A stretch of DNA of 34,072 bases from Gluconacetobacter liquefaciens (GTDB taxonomy: Bacteria; Pseudomonadota; Alphaproteobacteria; Acetobacterales; Acetobacteraceae), in the NCBI RefSeq assembly GCF_003350405.1, contig NZ_QQAW01000008.1:162868-196939 (forward strand). The letters are read 5' to 3'. Below are positions 8,625-17,289 of this stretch, piece after piece (within the stretch, counting starts at the first letter, position 1; each line of letters opens with the position of its first letter). The translations under genes were made by a program, and so were the position numbers. The notes beneath the pieces were generated by a model that was not told the origin of the DNA, did no database searches, and saw only the letters and a list, made by a program, of their open reading frames with translations.

Positions 8625-9360
8625 GTCGTGTGTGCGAAGCCACTATGGGTATAGGACTGGAACGAACCGCGAATAGCGAGATTGCTGGTGAGGGGCACAT
8701 TCAGCTGCGCACGCCCCCGCGTGAGGTTGTAATCGCCGCCCGAGGCATCGACCTTGCCTGAAATCCGATCGAATGTCGGGTCCCCCGTATTGATCACGAT
8801 CGCACCGCCGGGCGCGCTCTGCCCATACTGGGTGGGGCCTGCGGTCCGCGATACACTTCAATGGACTCAAGATCGAAAAACGTTTGATCCAGCGAAACCG
8901 AGTTGGCGATATAGACGCCATCGATATAAACTGCCACGCCCGTCGAGGTCGTCAGCGTGTTCTGGGCCGTCTGCATGCCCACGCCGCGGATCTGGATGTT
9001 GGTCTGATAGCCAGCGGCCTTGGTGATGTTCAGACCCGGCGCCAGACCGTTCAGACCGGATATGCTCGTCACGTTCTGATGATCGAGCGTCGATGCCCTG
9101 ATGGTCGTGACAGAGGTTGGCGTCTTCTGAACATTCACAATCCGCGCAGTCGCACGCACCTGAATGGTCTCCGGTTTGTCCTGGACCTTTGGAGCCTTGG
9201 GGGCCTTGCCAGTTGTCACCATCCTGCCGTCCGCGATTTTTTTCGCCGCCCTGTCCGATGTCGTCTGGGCACCCGCCTCTGTCACGATACCGAGCGAGAC
9301 AATCAGGGACAGGGCGCTGCTGTTCAACGCGATATGACGGAGCCACGAACCTTTGCGCAT
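8625..9360 (-). pseudogene. TonB-dependent receptor, N-terminal part only, frameshifted and truncated
   Basis: The ATG at 9360 begins a signal peptide (about 31 residues ending EAGA) and a plug domain with the TonB-receptor motifs NIQIRGVGMQT and SIEVYRGPQ. Just after RGPQ, at about 8837-8845, the frame is lost: five bases (GCCCC) lie where three or six are needed. The next frame continues with APGGAIVINTGDP and the start of the barrel (SGGDYNLTRGRAQLNVP) until the sequence ends abruptly at the IS remnant at 8624. Most of the barrel is missing, so it is not functional. It faces the VanB-like gene upstream and probably supplied set B with its outer-membrane receptor. Confidence 0.88.
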
Positions 9361-9428
9361 GAGCTTATCCTTGCGTTGCGTTCTGACACCGCAGGCGCGA
9401 ACCGGAACTGCAGCATGAAAAGAGATTA

Positions 9429-9467
9429 GAGGGCACCAGAAAAAACCTTCTTGCTTCTGGTGTCCTC
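9429..9467 (-). terminator. Hairpin between the VanB-like gene and the receptor remnant
   Basis: The arms GAGGGCACCAGAA (9429-9441) and TTCTGGTGTCCTC (9455-9467) pair at 12 of 13 positions around a 13-base loop. It lies 51 bases past the stop of the minus-strand reductase gene. Only a short T-rich stretch follows on the minus strand, so it may be a weak terminator or an attenuator of the downstream receptor gene. Confidence 0.45.
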
Positions 9468-9518
9468 ATTATGTTCTGAAAACGAAATAGCTTGTCGGAT
9501 TAACGTTCCGATACCGCA

Positions 9519-10475
9519 TCAGAGATCCAGAACCAAACGTTGGGTTTTCGCACCGGAGCAACAGATCATCATGGTCTCGCCCCGCGCCTGTTCGTCGGCC
9601 GTCATGACGCTGTCGCGATGATCCGCAACGCCCTCGATAACGCGCGTCTCACACATGCCGCACACGCCTTCAGCGCAGGAAAACGTCGCGCTGACGCCTG
9701 CCGCGCGCACGGCTTCCAGAATGGTCTGGCCTTCGCCAACCTGAACGGTGCACCCGGTTCTGGCCAGAACGACCTCGAAACTGCGCTCCGTCGCGGGCGC
9801 GGCGACAGCCGTAAAATGCTCCCGGTGGCGCCGGGATTCCGGCAACGCCCCGAATGCGACATCAAACGCCTCCATCATGCGGGCGGGGCCACAGCAGTAA
9901 ACATGGCTATCCGTTGCACAGGTCTGTGCGACAGCCTCGAACGAAAGACGCTCCTGCCCATCCCGGGAAAAGTACATCTTCAGCCTCGCGGCTCCGCATT
10001 GACGGATTTCCTCTACAAAAGCAGCATCTTTCGCCGTGGCCGCCGCATAATGCATCTCCCAGGAAGCGCCGATCTGCATAAGACGCTGCGCCAGAGACCA
10101 GATGGGTGCGATACCGATCCCACCCGCGATCAGCACATGGTGCGGCGCAGGCTCGAACAACGCAAAGCGATCACGCGGCGCGCTGATTTCAAGTGTGTCG
10201 CCCACAGAAAGCTGACTGTGAATCCACGCCGACCCGCCACGGCTCCGAGGCTCCCGCAGCACGGCAATCTCATAGCGGTCGCGTGTTCCGGGGGCGCCTG
10301 TCAAGGAATACTGGCGGGTCAGTCCCTCATCGCAGGGGATCCGTACGTCGATATGCGCCCCCGCCACAACCGGCACCAGGGACGTGCTACTCTCCGGTTC
10401 CAGCGTGATGCCGAGTATTCGTGGTGTCAACGCGGCAAGCCGGGTAACACGTATCGGCAGGATAAGGTCGGTCAT
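9519..10475 (-). CDS. VanB-like ferredoxin reductase (FMN, NAD(P)H, 2Fe-2S)
   Basis: Reductase that passes electrons from NAD(P)H through flavin and a plant-type 2Fe-2S cluster to a Rieske oxygenase. From the ATG at 10475 it has 318 residues, typical of vanillate demethylase reductase and phthalate dioxygenase reductase. It has a flavin-binding RQYS at 54-57, a nucleotide-binding GGIGIAP at 118-124, and C-terminal cluster ligands Cys267, Cys272, Cys275 and Cys305 or Cys306. A possible ribosome-binding site (GGCGAG) precedes this start; longer upstream in-frame starts lack family similarity. The natural partner in the window is the Rieske oxygenase at 15226-16416, encoded 5 kb away. Divergent from the acetamidase gene. 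Confidence 0.9.
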   Translation of the reverse strand: MTDLILPIRVTRLAALTPRILGITLEPESSTSLVPVVAGAHIDVRIPCDEGLTRQYSLTGAPGTRDRYEIAVLREPRSRGGSAWIHSQLSVGDTLEISAPRDRFALFEPAPHHVLIAGGIGIAPIWSLAQRLMQIGASWEMHYAAATAKDAAFVEEIRQCGAARLKMYFSRDGQERLSFEAVAQTCATDSHVYCCGPARMMEAFDVAFGALPESRRHREHFTAVAAPATERSFEVVLARTGCTVQVGEGQTILEAVRAAGVSATFSCAEGVCGMCETRVIEGVADHRDSVMTADEQARGETMMICCSGAKTQRLVLDL

Positions 10476-10640
10476 AGCAAACTCGCCACAATCGGAAGGG
10501 TTGAAAATGTCCTTCTTCTGACAATCATCGGCATTCACGTAAAAACAAGACGGACCGCAGGCTTGTGCGCGCGTGTCAAGGATTAGGGCGCGCTGGCACA
10601 ATTCTATGGCCAACTCTTGTTATTATGATGTTGCATAAGA

Positions 10641-10663
10641 GGATCGTTCCGATCCCCGGGATC
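10641..10663. promoter_or_regulatory. Two overlapping palindromes in the divergent reductase/acetamidase intergenic region
   Basis: GGATCG-TTC-CGATCC (10641-10655) and GATCCC-C-GGGATC (10651-10663) are both perfect inverted repeats and share five bases, so only one can form as a hairpin at a time. They lie 24 bases before the ATG at 10687, between two divergent genes. An operator or a switch in the 5' leader is possible; the regulator is unknown. Confidence 0.4.
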
Positions 10664-10686
10664 TTTATGACGCAGAGGTATTACCC

Positions 10687-11764
10687 ATGGTTCTGATGTG
10701 CGACTCAGGCTCGACGCGCCCCCTCGTCGCGCCAAAAGCCCTTCATCACCTCAAGGCCGCCCCCCCAAAATGTGCACTGGGGCTATTTCGATGCCTCGCT
10801 GGCTCCGGCTCTCGTCATCGAATCCGGCGATCTGATTCAGGCCGAAGCCCTGACGCATCATGCCGGTGATGACCCAGCACTCCTGATGGACGAGGCGATG
10901 CACCAGATCTGGCGCGCCATTCCCGAAGCGGACCGTCATCCGGGCGTGCATCTGATGACCGGCCCGATCTATGTGCGCGATGCGAGACCCGGCGATATGC
11001 TGGAGGTCCGCTACCTCGCCATGACTCCGCGATTCCGTTACGGCTCCAATCTTGCCGCCCATTGGGGACAGCTCTATTCCGACCTCGGCAAGCGCGAGCG
11101 CGTCACGATCTATGGGCTCGATCCAGCGACCAACACGGCCGAAGCGGTGTATGCCTATGACGTCCATGAAAAATACCTGACACCAGGTCGTGTCACGGAC
11201 TGCCCGGAATGCGACCGCCAACCCGCCCTGGCTGGCGTGCGCGTCCCCGTCCGCCCCCATCTGGGTACGGCGGGCGTCGCACCTGACGCCCTCGGACGCG
11301 TCAGCACCATCCCGCCCGGCCTGCACGGTGGCAACATCGACAACTGGCGGATCGGCGCCGGGGCCACGATGTATTACAAGGTACAGGTTGATGGTGGGCT
11401 GTTTTCGATCGGAGATCCGCATATCAGTCAAGGCGACGGGGAAATCAGCGGCACGGCCATCGAGGCATCGCTCGATGTTCTGTTTCAGGTTATCCTGCGG
11501 CGCGATTTTACCTTCCGCTCGCCTCTTCTTGAAACGCCGGACCATTTCATTGTTCATGGCTTCGGAGACAGCCTCGACGTGGCGGCCAAGGAAGCCTCTC
11601 TCGACATGCTCTCGCTCATCAGGGAAACGGGTTTGTCATCGGACGATGCCTACTCGCTTCTGTCGATTTCCGGAGATCTCGGGATCACGCAGGTCGTTGA
11701 CGGCACTGTGGGCGCCCATATGAAAATCCGACGTGATATCCTGCCTCACCCCCGAAAATCCTGA
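10687..11764 (+). CDS. Acetamidase/formamidase-family amidohydrolase, frameshifted in a poly-C run near the 5' end
   Basis: Member of the FmdA/AmdA family, which hydrolyses formamide, acetamide or related short amides to acid and ammonia. The main frame starts at codon 10772 (VHWGYFDASL) and runs 330 residues to RRDILPHPRKS. The family normally has residues before this point. They are found in another frame from ATG 10687, which follows AGAGG by nine bases and reads to LHHLKAAP. Reading six instead of seven C at 10760-10766 joins the two as KAAPQNVHWGYF, a good family match. The gene is thus one base out of frame at the tract; a GTG at 10772 could still give a shortened protein but lacks a ribosome-binding site. 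Followed closely by an MFS gene. Confidence 0.85.
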
Positions 11765-11784
11765 CCTCATACAGGAGCGCGAAC

Positions 11785-13057
11785 GTGAGCCTTGAATCCA
11801 CGCGACGCGACGCAATCGGGCTGATGGCTGCCTGCACCATCGGGGCAATGACCGACGTCACACCGGTCGTCATGATCACCTTCGGCCTGCTTCTGGCCCC
11901 CATCGCCGATACTTTCCACTGGTCGCGCGGCTTCGTGAGCATGGCCTTTCTGATGCTCTCTCTTGGCATGGCCGCCGGTTCGCCCATTGCCGGACGCATC
12001 TCCGATCGCTTTGGAGCCAGGCGCACGATCCTCGTGGGCTTCATCCTCTATGCTGGCGCGCTTGCGCTGGTCGGGCTTCTCCCGGCCAACCGTGTCGTCT
12101 TTCTCGCCATTTTCGCGGCCATCGGGTTCACAGGCGCCTTACCCAGCACGATGATGTTCGCCCGCGTGGTCGCGTCGTGGTTCGACGCACGACGCGGGCT
12201 CATGCTCGGCATCATGGCCGGACTGGGCAACGGCATAGGGGCCAGCATCATGCCCGCGATCGCATTGGCGATCATGGCGCATACGGGATGGCGCGCGACT
12301 TACCCTGTACTGGCGTTGACGGTCCTCATTGCGGCATTCCCCATGGGCTTCCTCTGACTAACGGACGCCGCCAATCCTGTCGCGCTCCCGAAAGCCCGCG
12401 CCCACGAAGTCCCTGCCGACGACATCGCTTTTCCGCCCGATACCTTTGACGGGATGACGCATCAGGACACACTGGGAAGTGCCACGAGACAGCCCGTTTT
12501 CTGGATCATCCTTCTGACCATCGCCTCGGGCGCGGGCTGCATCACGGCCCTGATCGCCCATCTCGTACCGATCCTGACATCGCGAGGGCTTGCAGTCCCC
12601 CAGGCCTTGCTGGTCATGTCCGTCATGACCGGAACCTGCGCCGTGTGGCAGGTTGTCATCGGCCATATCATGGACCAGACACGCGCGGGCGCGCCATCAC
12701 CCCCTTCTATCTCGCGGCCCTAGCGGGTGTTCTCCTGCTCCAGAGCCGCAGCTTCGCAGCCCTCCTGGGTGGAGGATTGCCATCGGTGTCGCCATGGGAA
12801 CCGAGTTCGGAGCACTGCCTTACGTGGTATCCCCGTATTTCGGGCTTGCGGCTTACGGACGCATCGCGGGCGTCATGTATGCGGCCGTCATGATGGCACA
12901 GGGAATAACCCCCGTCCTGATAGACATGTCCTATGATCACACGGGAGACTACGGATGGTCTCTGCGCGCCATGACGATCGTCTTCGCCTGTGGCAGCCTC
13001 GCCCTATGCGCTCTGCCGCCCTATCCGACCCGCCTGCGGGCAACCAGGCCGACTTAA
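11785..13057 (+). pseudogene. Decayed MFS transporter
   Basis: Starts at GTG 11785 with GGAG seven bases upstream, 20 bases after the amidohydrolase, so the two were probably co-transcribed. The first half is a good MFS N-terminal domain, with the loop motif GRISDRFGARR and six membrane segments. It stops at an in-frame TGA (12355-12357). The same frame continues with a cytoplasmic loop and further membrane segments (QPVFWIILLTIASG) to 12723. The remaining segments lie in two other frames: ITPFYLAALAG from about 12690, and IGVAMGTEFGALPYVV from about 12775 to the stop at 13057. One stop and two frameshifts make loss of function likely. It probably imported the amide or its precursor. Confidence 0.85.
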
Positions 13058-13093
13058 GGCCCCTTTCCTGGGATGAGGGCTGGTTTCACCGCT

Positions 13094-13717
13094 TCAGTTG
13101 ACCTCCCACGCCGTCAGGATTTCCTGTGTCGTGACCGGCGTGGCGCAATGCGTTGACAGGATCGCCAGCGCATTCTCATGCGTGCGCGGGTCAAAGGCGG
13201 CACACGCATCGCTGGCAATAAAGATATCGAAATCGCGATGAAAGCCGTCGCGCGCGGTCGCATCAACGCAGCAGTCGGTCGTCAGACCGCACAGCATAAG
13301 GGTTTCGACGCCACTTTCACGCAGACGGCCTGCGAGATCCGTGCCCGCAAAGGCGCTGTAGAGCAGCTTTTCGACCTCCGGCTCTCCTTCCTCCGGAGAA
13401 ATCCGATAGTAATCCACGCCCGGAGTACCCGCACGGCAAATCGCAATGTCATCGGCCATTCCTGCACGCACCATGAATCGTCTGAGCGCACGCGGATCAG
13501 TTTCGGGGCGCGTGACCACGCGAATGAACCACGGCGTCACGCCGGCACGCCGCGCGGCGGTAATGAGTGTTTCCGCGCACGATATGGCTGCCTCGACGGG
13601 CTCAAGCGCCATACCCGCATGCGCCATTGCAAAACCGGGCGCTCCGAAATCGTTCTGGATGTCGATGACCAGAAGTGCCGTACGGGAGGGCGCGATGTCC
13701 TGAGGCGAGAGCGTCAT
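13094..13717 (-). CDS. Isochorismatase-fold cysteine hydrolase
   Basis: Cysteine hydrolase of 207 residues with a complete triad: Asp19 (VIDIQNDF), Lys117 (VEKLLYSAF) and Cys150 (TTDCCVDATARDGF). The segment around the nucleophile is like those of RutB, biuret hydrolase and N-carbamoylsarcosine amidase, which cleave ureido or carbamoyl groups. Its start overlaps the stop of the upstream MFS gene by four bases (ATGA), so transport and hydrolysis are coupled. With the RutA-like and RutF-like genes of this set it makes a partial match to the Rut pyrimidine route. Substrate unknown; only 29% or so of the RutB N-terminal context is present, and the resemblance rests on motifs. Confidence 0.87.
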   Translation of the reverse strand: MTLSPQDIAPSRTALLVIDIQNDFGAPGFAMAHAGMALEPVEAAISCAETLITAARRAGVTPWFIRVVTRPETDPRALRRFMVRAGMADDIAICRAGTPGVDYYRISPEEGEPEVEKLLYSAFAGTDLAGRLRESGVETLMLCGLTTDCCVDATARDGFHRDFDIFIASDACAAFDPRTHENALAILSTHCATPVTTQEILTAWEVN

Positions 13718-14958
13718 GCTTCATCCCGAAGGCGAGGGCGGCGCAAAAAGGTAACGGCGACCGTAAGAACCAGCCCCAGCGCGCCGAATGCCATGAAGAT
13801 CGCACGAAAGCTGCCTATGTTGTCATGGATCGCGCCCCCGAACCAGGGACCAAAGGCCGCCGCCGTCGAGATCAGACACATCGTCGCATAGAGTTCGAGA
13901 TTCTGCCGCGTGCCGAAATATTCGAGTAGCAGCATGGCACTGGCGACGTAGGACAGGCCCACACCAAGCCCCATCGTCAGCACGAAGACGCAAAGCGTCA
14001 GGCTGCTCTGAGGAAGCAGAAGATCGACGGCCGCGAGCGTCATGGCGCCGGTAGCTGCAACCGTGAGCACGCGCGCGCCCATGATCCGTCCAACCTCGCC
14101 GGCGAAAAACGATCCGGCGGCAGCAAACAAAGCCACGAGCGACATGATTTCAGCCGCATGCGCCGATGAAAGGCCATGTTCGGTAAAATGCTGGACCGAA
14201 AAGCCGTGCAATGTCGTGCTGATGGCAAGGCAACCCGTGTAGGATGCGACAATCACCCAGAATGCCGGAACGCTCAGCGCGGCCCTGGCGGGCCAGCCCG
14301 CGGTGCGGATCGTATCGTCATGGGCGTGGCCGAAAGGAATGCCCCGCACCACGAGAGCCGCGGCAACCCCGCACAGGCCCGTCGTCAGCGCACAAAGCCA
14401 CCAGAATGGACGCCAGGCATGAAAGACATTGTTAACGCCCAGATAGAAAAGCGGCCCCGCGATCGAGCCCAGACCGCCGACGCCGAAATAGATCCCCATC
14501 GGACGGCTGGACTCTTCGAAGAGATTGGCCACGACATAGGTACCGGGCACCGTGCCGCCAATCGTAAATGCGCACCCGATCAGCAACGTCCCCAGATCGT
14601 ATTGAAGTTTGCTCGATGCGCTGGCCAGCAGCGCAAAACCCAGAGCCAGCAGCACGCCGGCGGCCACCAGCGTCGCAACGATTCCGAAGCGCCGGATGGC
14701 CATGGCAGGCAACGGACTGGTCAGGCCACAGGCAAGACCAAGCAGCGTGAAGCCGAACCCGGCATCGCTCCAACTCAGCTTCATGTCCGCGACCATGGCG
14801 GGCAGGACGACGCCGAGCGCATTGAATGAACCGGCCATGAGAAAGAAATAGAGGGCCGTTACGGCGGCCAGCGCGAAATACCGCCTGACTGTCGAAGGCG
14901 CGGGCTGATCCACTGGCGTCACCACAAGGATGTCCTCACTGGAAATGGCGAGAGGCAT
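13714..14958 (-). CDS. MFS transporter
   Basis: Major-facilitator permease with about twelve membrane segments, 414 residues from the ATG at 14958 (GGAG nine bases upstream). An in-frame ATG at 15030 after AGGGG is an alternative that would add 24 hydrophilic residues. Features include the central split between two six-helix halves, a cytoplasmic loop at about 185-215 (RGIPFGHAHDD), and a charged tail (FLRRPRLRDEA). It resembles the oxalate/formate or monocarboxylate antiporter type in general form, but this is a weak guide. It overlaps the cysteine hydrolase gene by four bases. It appears intact, unlike the other MFS gene of this set. Confidence 0.88.
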   Translation of the reverse strand: MPLAISSEDILVVTPVDQPAPSTVRRYFALAAVTALYFFLMAGSFNALGVVLPAMVADMKLSWSDAGFGFTLLGLACGLTSPLPAMAIRRFGIVATLVAAGVLLALGFALLASASSKLQYDLGTLLIGCAFTIGGTVPGTYVVANLFEESSRPMGIYFGVGGLGSIAGPLFYLGVNNVFHAWRPFWWLCALTTGLCGVAAALVVRGIPFGHAHDDTIRTAGWPARAALSVPAFWVIVASYTGCLAISTTLHGFSVQHFTEHGLSSAHAAEIMSLVALFAAAGSFFAGEVGRIMGARVLTVAATGAMTLAAVDLLLPQSSLTLCVFVLTMGLGVGLSYVASAMLLLEYFGTRQNLELYATMCLISTAAAFGPWFGGAIHDNIGSFRAIFMAFGALGLVLTVAVTFLRRPRLRDEA

Positions 14959-15225
14959 GGGACGGTTCTCCACCTCACGGACCTGCGCCCGCAAGGGCGG
15001 ATCGGGTCGGGTTATCCAAACACTGGCCATCAGCACCCCTGCGACGCCGTCGGGCATCTTCCGACGATAGACCACACCACAGGGATATTCTTGCGCTATG
15101 CGAACGGATTATATTCCGATCGCGCAACTTCGACAAATGCTGTCCACTTAAAAATCGTTTCAAAACTTCTCTTAAACGGTAGCACCCGGCAAAGACTCCT
15201 CCAGATATATGATTCAGGCAGGATC

Positions 15226-16416
15226 TTATCTTTTTCCGACTTCTACCTCGCCCCAGGCCTTACGGTAGCGCGGGACTAGCCAGGTATTGAACAGGCGCTG
15301 CGCACCTTCTTGCCAGGAATAGCGCCCGCGCGGGGCGAAGCGTGATCTCAACCCGACCTGCACCATCTCGTCAACATGCAGATCCTGGTCGATGATCTCG
15401 GTAGCCGCAAGAAATCCCATCGCCATTTTCTGATGATAGGCCGGATCGGCCTTGGCGCGCGGGGCCGTCAGGACACCCTGGTCCACACGATGGCTTTCAG
15501 GGCCATCCGCGCGCAGGATGAGATAAATCACCGAATCCACCGTCATGACGAGAGACAGAGTGGGAGGGACGTTGGCGAACACCATCCGATGGCGTTCATC
15601 GGCCGTCAGATCCGGGAAAACGGGCAGGACAGCGCGTTGCGTGGCATTGAAGGCCGCATCCGGATGCAGCGTCCGATTGGTCCGATAGTAGCCTGCCGTA
15701 TCCTCGCCCAGATCATCGGGAAATTCGGCCAGCTCGCTCGGGATGAAATCATGCAGCGGTCCCTGATGAAGCTTGCTGGCATGATACCCGTCGTTGTTGT
15801 TCTCGAACATGACCTTCCAGTTCCACGGATAGCGCTGCTCCTCGGCTGGCTTGTCGCCCTGGGCGTTCGGCAGGTCATAACCGCGCAGCACTTCCGACAC
15901 CTTGACCAGACGTGGCGCAAGCGGGGGAGCTTCCCTGTCGAAGTTGATGAACACGAAGCCTTCCCAGATTTCGAGCGCGAAGACCGGAAGGTTGAAATCC
16001 TCCTTGTGGAACCTGCACGAACGCTCCATCGCGGGGGCGGCCGCAAGCGTGCCGTCCAGCGCGTAGGTCCAGTGATGATAGGGACAGACAAAAGCGCGCG
16101 CCTTGCCGCTGCCTTCGGCGACCAGCATCGCGCGATGCTGGCAGACGCTGGACATGGCCCGCAACACGCCATCACGGCCCCGCGCGACGATCAACGGCTC
16201 ATCCGCGATGAACGACGTGAAATAGTCACCAGGGTTCGCTGCCCATGATTCACGTCCGACGCAGAGCCATTCCTTTGAAAAGATCGCTTTCTTCTCGAAT
16301 TCGTAGAACGCGGCATCCGTATAGCAGAGCGGCGGCAGGCTCTCGGCCTCTTCCGTCGGAAGGATGGATGTCTCCATCGCGTCGAACAGGGCATCGTCGA
16401 GGGGAATGCTCGTCAT
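15226..16416 (-). CDS. Rieske non-haem iron oxygenase, large (alpha) subunit
   Basis: Terminal oxygenase that activates O2 for ring dihydroxylation, monooxygenation or O-/N-demethylation. From the ATG at 16416 it has 396 residues. The Rieske cluster ligands are Cys92-x-His94 (VCQHRAM) and Cys111-xx-His114 (VCPYHHW). The mononuclear iron site includes His212 and His217 in FENNNDGYHASKLH, with a bridging Asp209; the third ligand is probably an Asp in IIDQDLHVDEM. No beta subunit follows, so it is likely a homomeric type such as VanA or the quaternary-amine oxygenases. Electrons may come from the VanB-like protein at 9519-10475. It is the last gene of the RutA-like operon, 30 bases after the TauD-type gene. 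Confidence 0.93.
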   Translation of the reverse strand: MTSIPLDDALFDAMETSILPTEEAESLPPLCYTDAAFYEFEKKAIFSKEWLCVGRESWAANPGDYFTSFIADEPLIVARGRDGVLRAMSSVCQHRAMLVAEGSGKARAFVCPYHHWTYALDGTLAAAPAMERSCRFHKEDFNLPVFALEIWEGFVFINFDREAPPLAPRLVKVSEVLRGYDLPNAQGDKPAEEQRYPWNWKVMFENNNDGYHASKLHQGPLHDFIPSELAEFPDDLGEDTAGYYRTNRTLHPDAAFNATQRAVLPVFPDLTADERHRMVFANVPPTLSLVMTVDSVIYLILRADGPESHRVDQGVLTAPRAKADPAYHQKMAMGFLAATEIIDQDLHVDEMVQVGLRSRFAPRGRYSWQEGAQRLFNTWLVPRYRKAWGEVEVGKR

Positions 16417-16446
16417 GGTCAATCCAGATCGCAAATGAAGGGGGAA

Positions 16447-17289
16447 TCAGAAGGGCTTGTCGCCCGCAACGGTCACGCGGAACCCGGATCTCGTCTGGGG
16501 GAAGTAATCCCAGATGGCCTGATGCTGCGTGCAGCGGTTGTCCCAGAACGCCACGGAATTCGGCTTCCAGCGGAAGCGCACCTGAAAATCGGCCGCCATG
16601 CAGTGGCGGTAGAGCATGCTCAGGACGGCGTCGCTTTCAGGCTTGGAAAGCTGCGGGATCCGCGTCGTATAGGACTGGTTCACGAAAAGGCACTTGCGCC
16701 CGGTCTCGGGATGCGTACGCACGACGGGATGCTCGTTGCACGGAAAAGTCTTGCCGTTATTGCCGACGATCGGGCGATAAACGTGCTCCCCGTCATGGAT
16801 TGCGGTCAGCCCGTCGAGGAAATGACGCATCGGCTCGGAGAGCGCGTCATAGGCCGCATACATCGACGAAAAACACGTATCGCCGCCATATTCCGGGACG
16901 GTTTTCATCGTGAGAATACTGCCCAGAGGCGGCTCCGCGTTGCACGAAAGATCCGAATGCCAGTTCTCACCGGCCACGAATTTCGAGTTCGCGTCGGCAT
17001 GAATGGCCACGACCTCCGGGTAATCCGGCAGCCCCGCGACACCCGAATGGATCGCAAGTTCGCCGAAAGCGCGGCCGAGGCGTAGATGGTCCTCATGCGA
17101 GATCGGCTGATCGCGGAAGAAGATCACCTGATGGCGCAGCAGCGCACCCCGCAGACCCTTCAGCATGCGGGCACCCAAGGGATGCGTCAGATCCACGCCC
17201 TCGATCTCGGCGCCAATCCGGGCCGTCATCGGACGGACAATGACATCACCTTCAAAGTCGATCACGTTCATTTCCACATCTCCGGGCAT
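16447..17289 (-). CDS. TauD/TfdA-family Fe(II)/2-oxoglutarate dioxygenase
   Basis: Dioxygenase of 280 residues with iron ligands His111 and Asp113 (NWHSDLSC) and His256 (CTQHQAIWDY); Arg267 or Arg271 binds 2-oxoglutarate. The start at 17289 is chosen because it overlaps the stop of the M20 gene (TAATG) and has GGAGG seven bases upstream. The distal motif (HQAIWDYFPQTRSGFRV) is typical of true TauD and TfdA enzymes, closer to them than that of the other two copies. It sits between an M20-family protein and a Rieske oxygenase, so it should act on the same compound or its breakdown product. Substrate unknown. Confidence 0.93.
   Translation of the reverse strand: MPGDVEMNVIDFEGDVIVRPMTARIGAEIEGVDLTHPLGARMLKGLRGALLRHQVIFFRDQPISHEDHLRLGRAFGELAIHSGVAGLPDYPEVVAIHADANSKFVAGENWHSDLSCNAEPPLGSILTMKTVPEYGGDTCFSSMYAAYDALSEPMRHFLDGLTAIHDGEHVYRPIVGNNGKTFPCNEHPVVRTHPETGRKCLFVNQSYTTRIPQLSKPESDAVLSMLYRHCMAADFQVRFRWKPNSVAFWDNRCTQHQAIWDYFPQTRSGFRVTVAGDKPF

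Noticed and set aside
12355-12357. Recoded TGA (for example selenocysteine) in the MFS gene
   Set aside because: Two further frameshifts follow in the same gene, and there is no reason for recoding in this family; decay explains all three.
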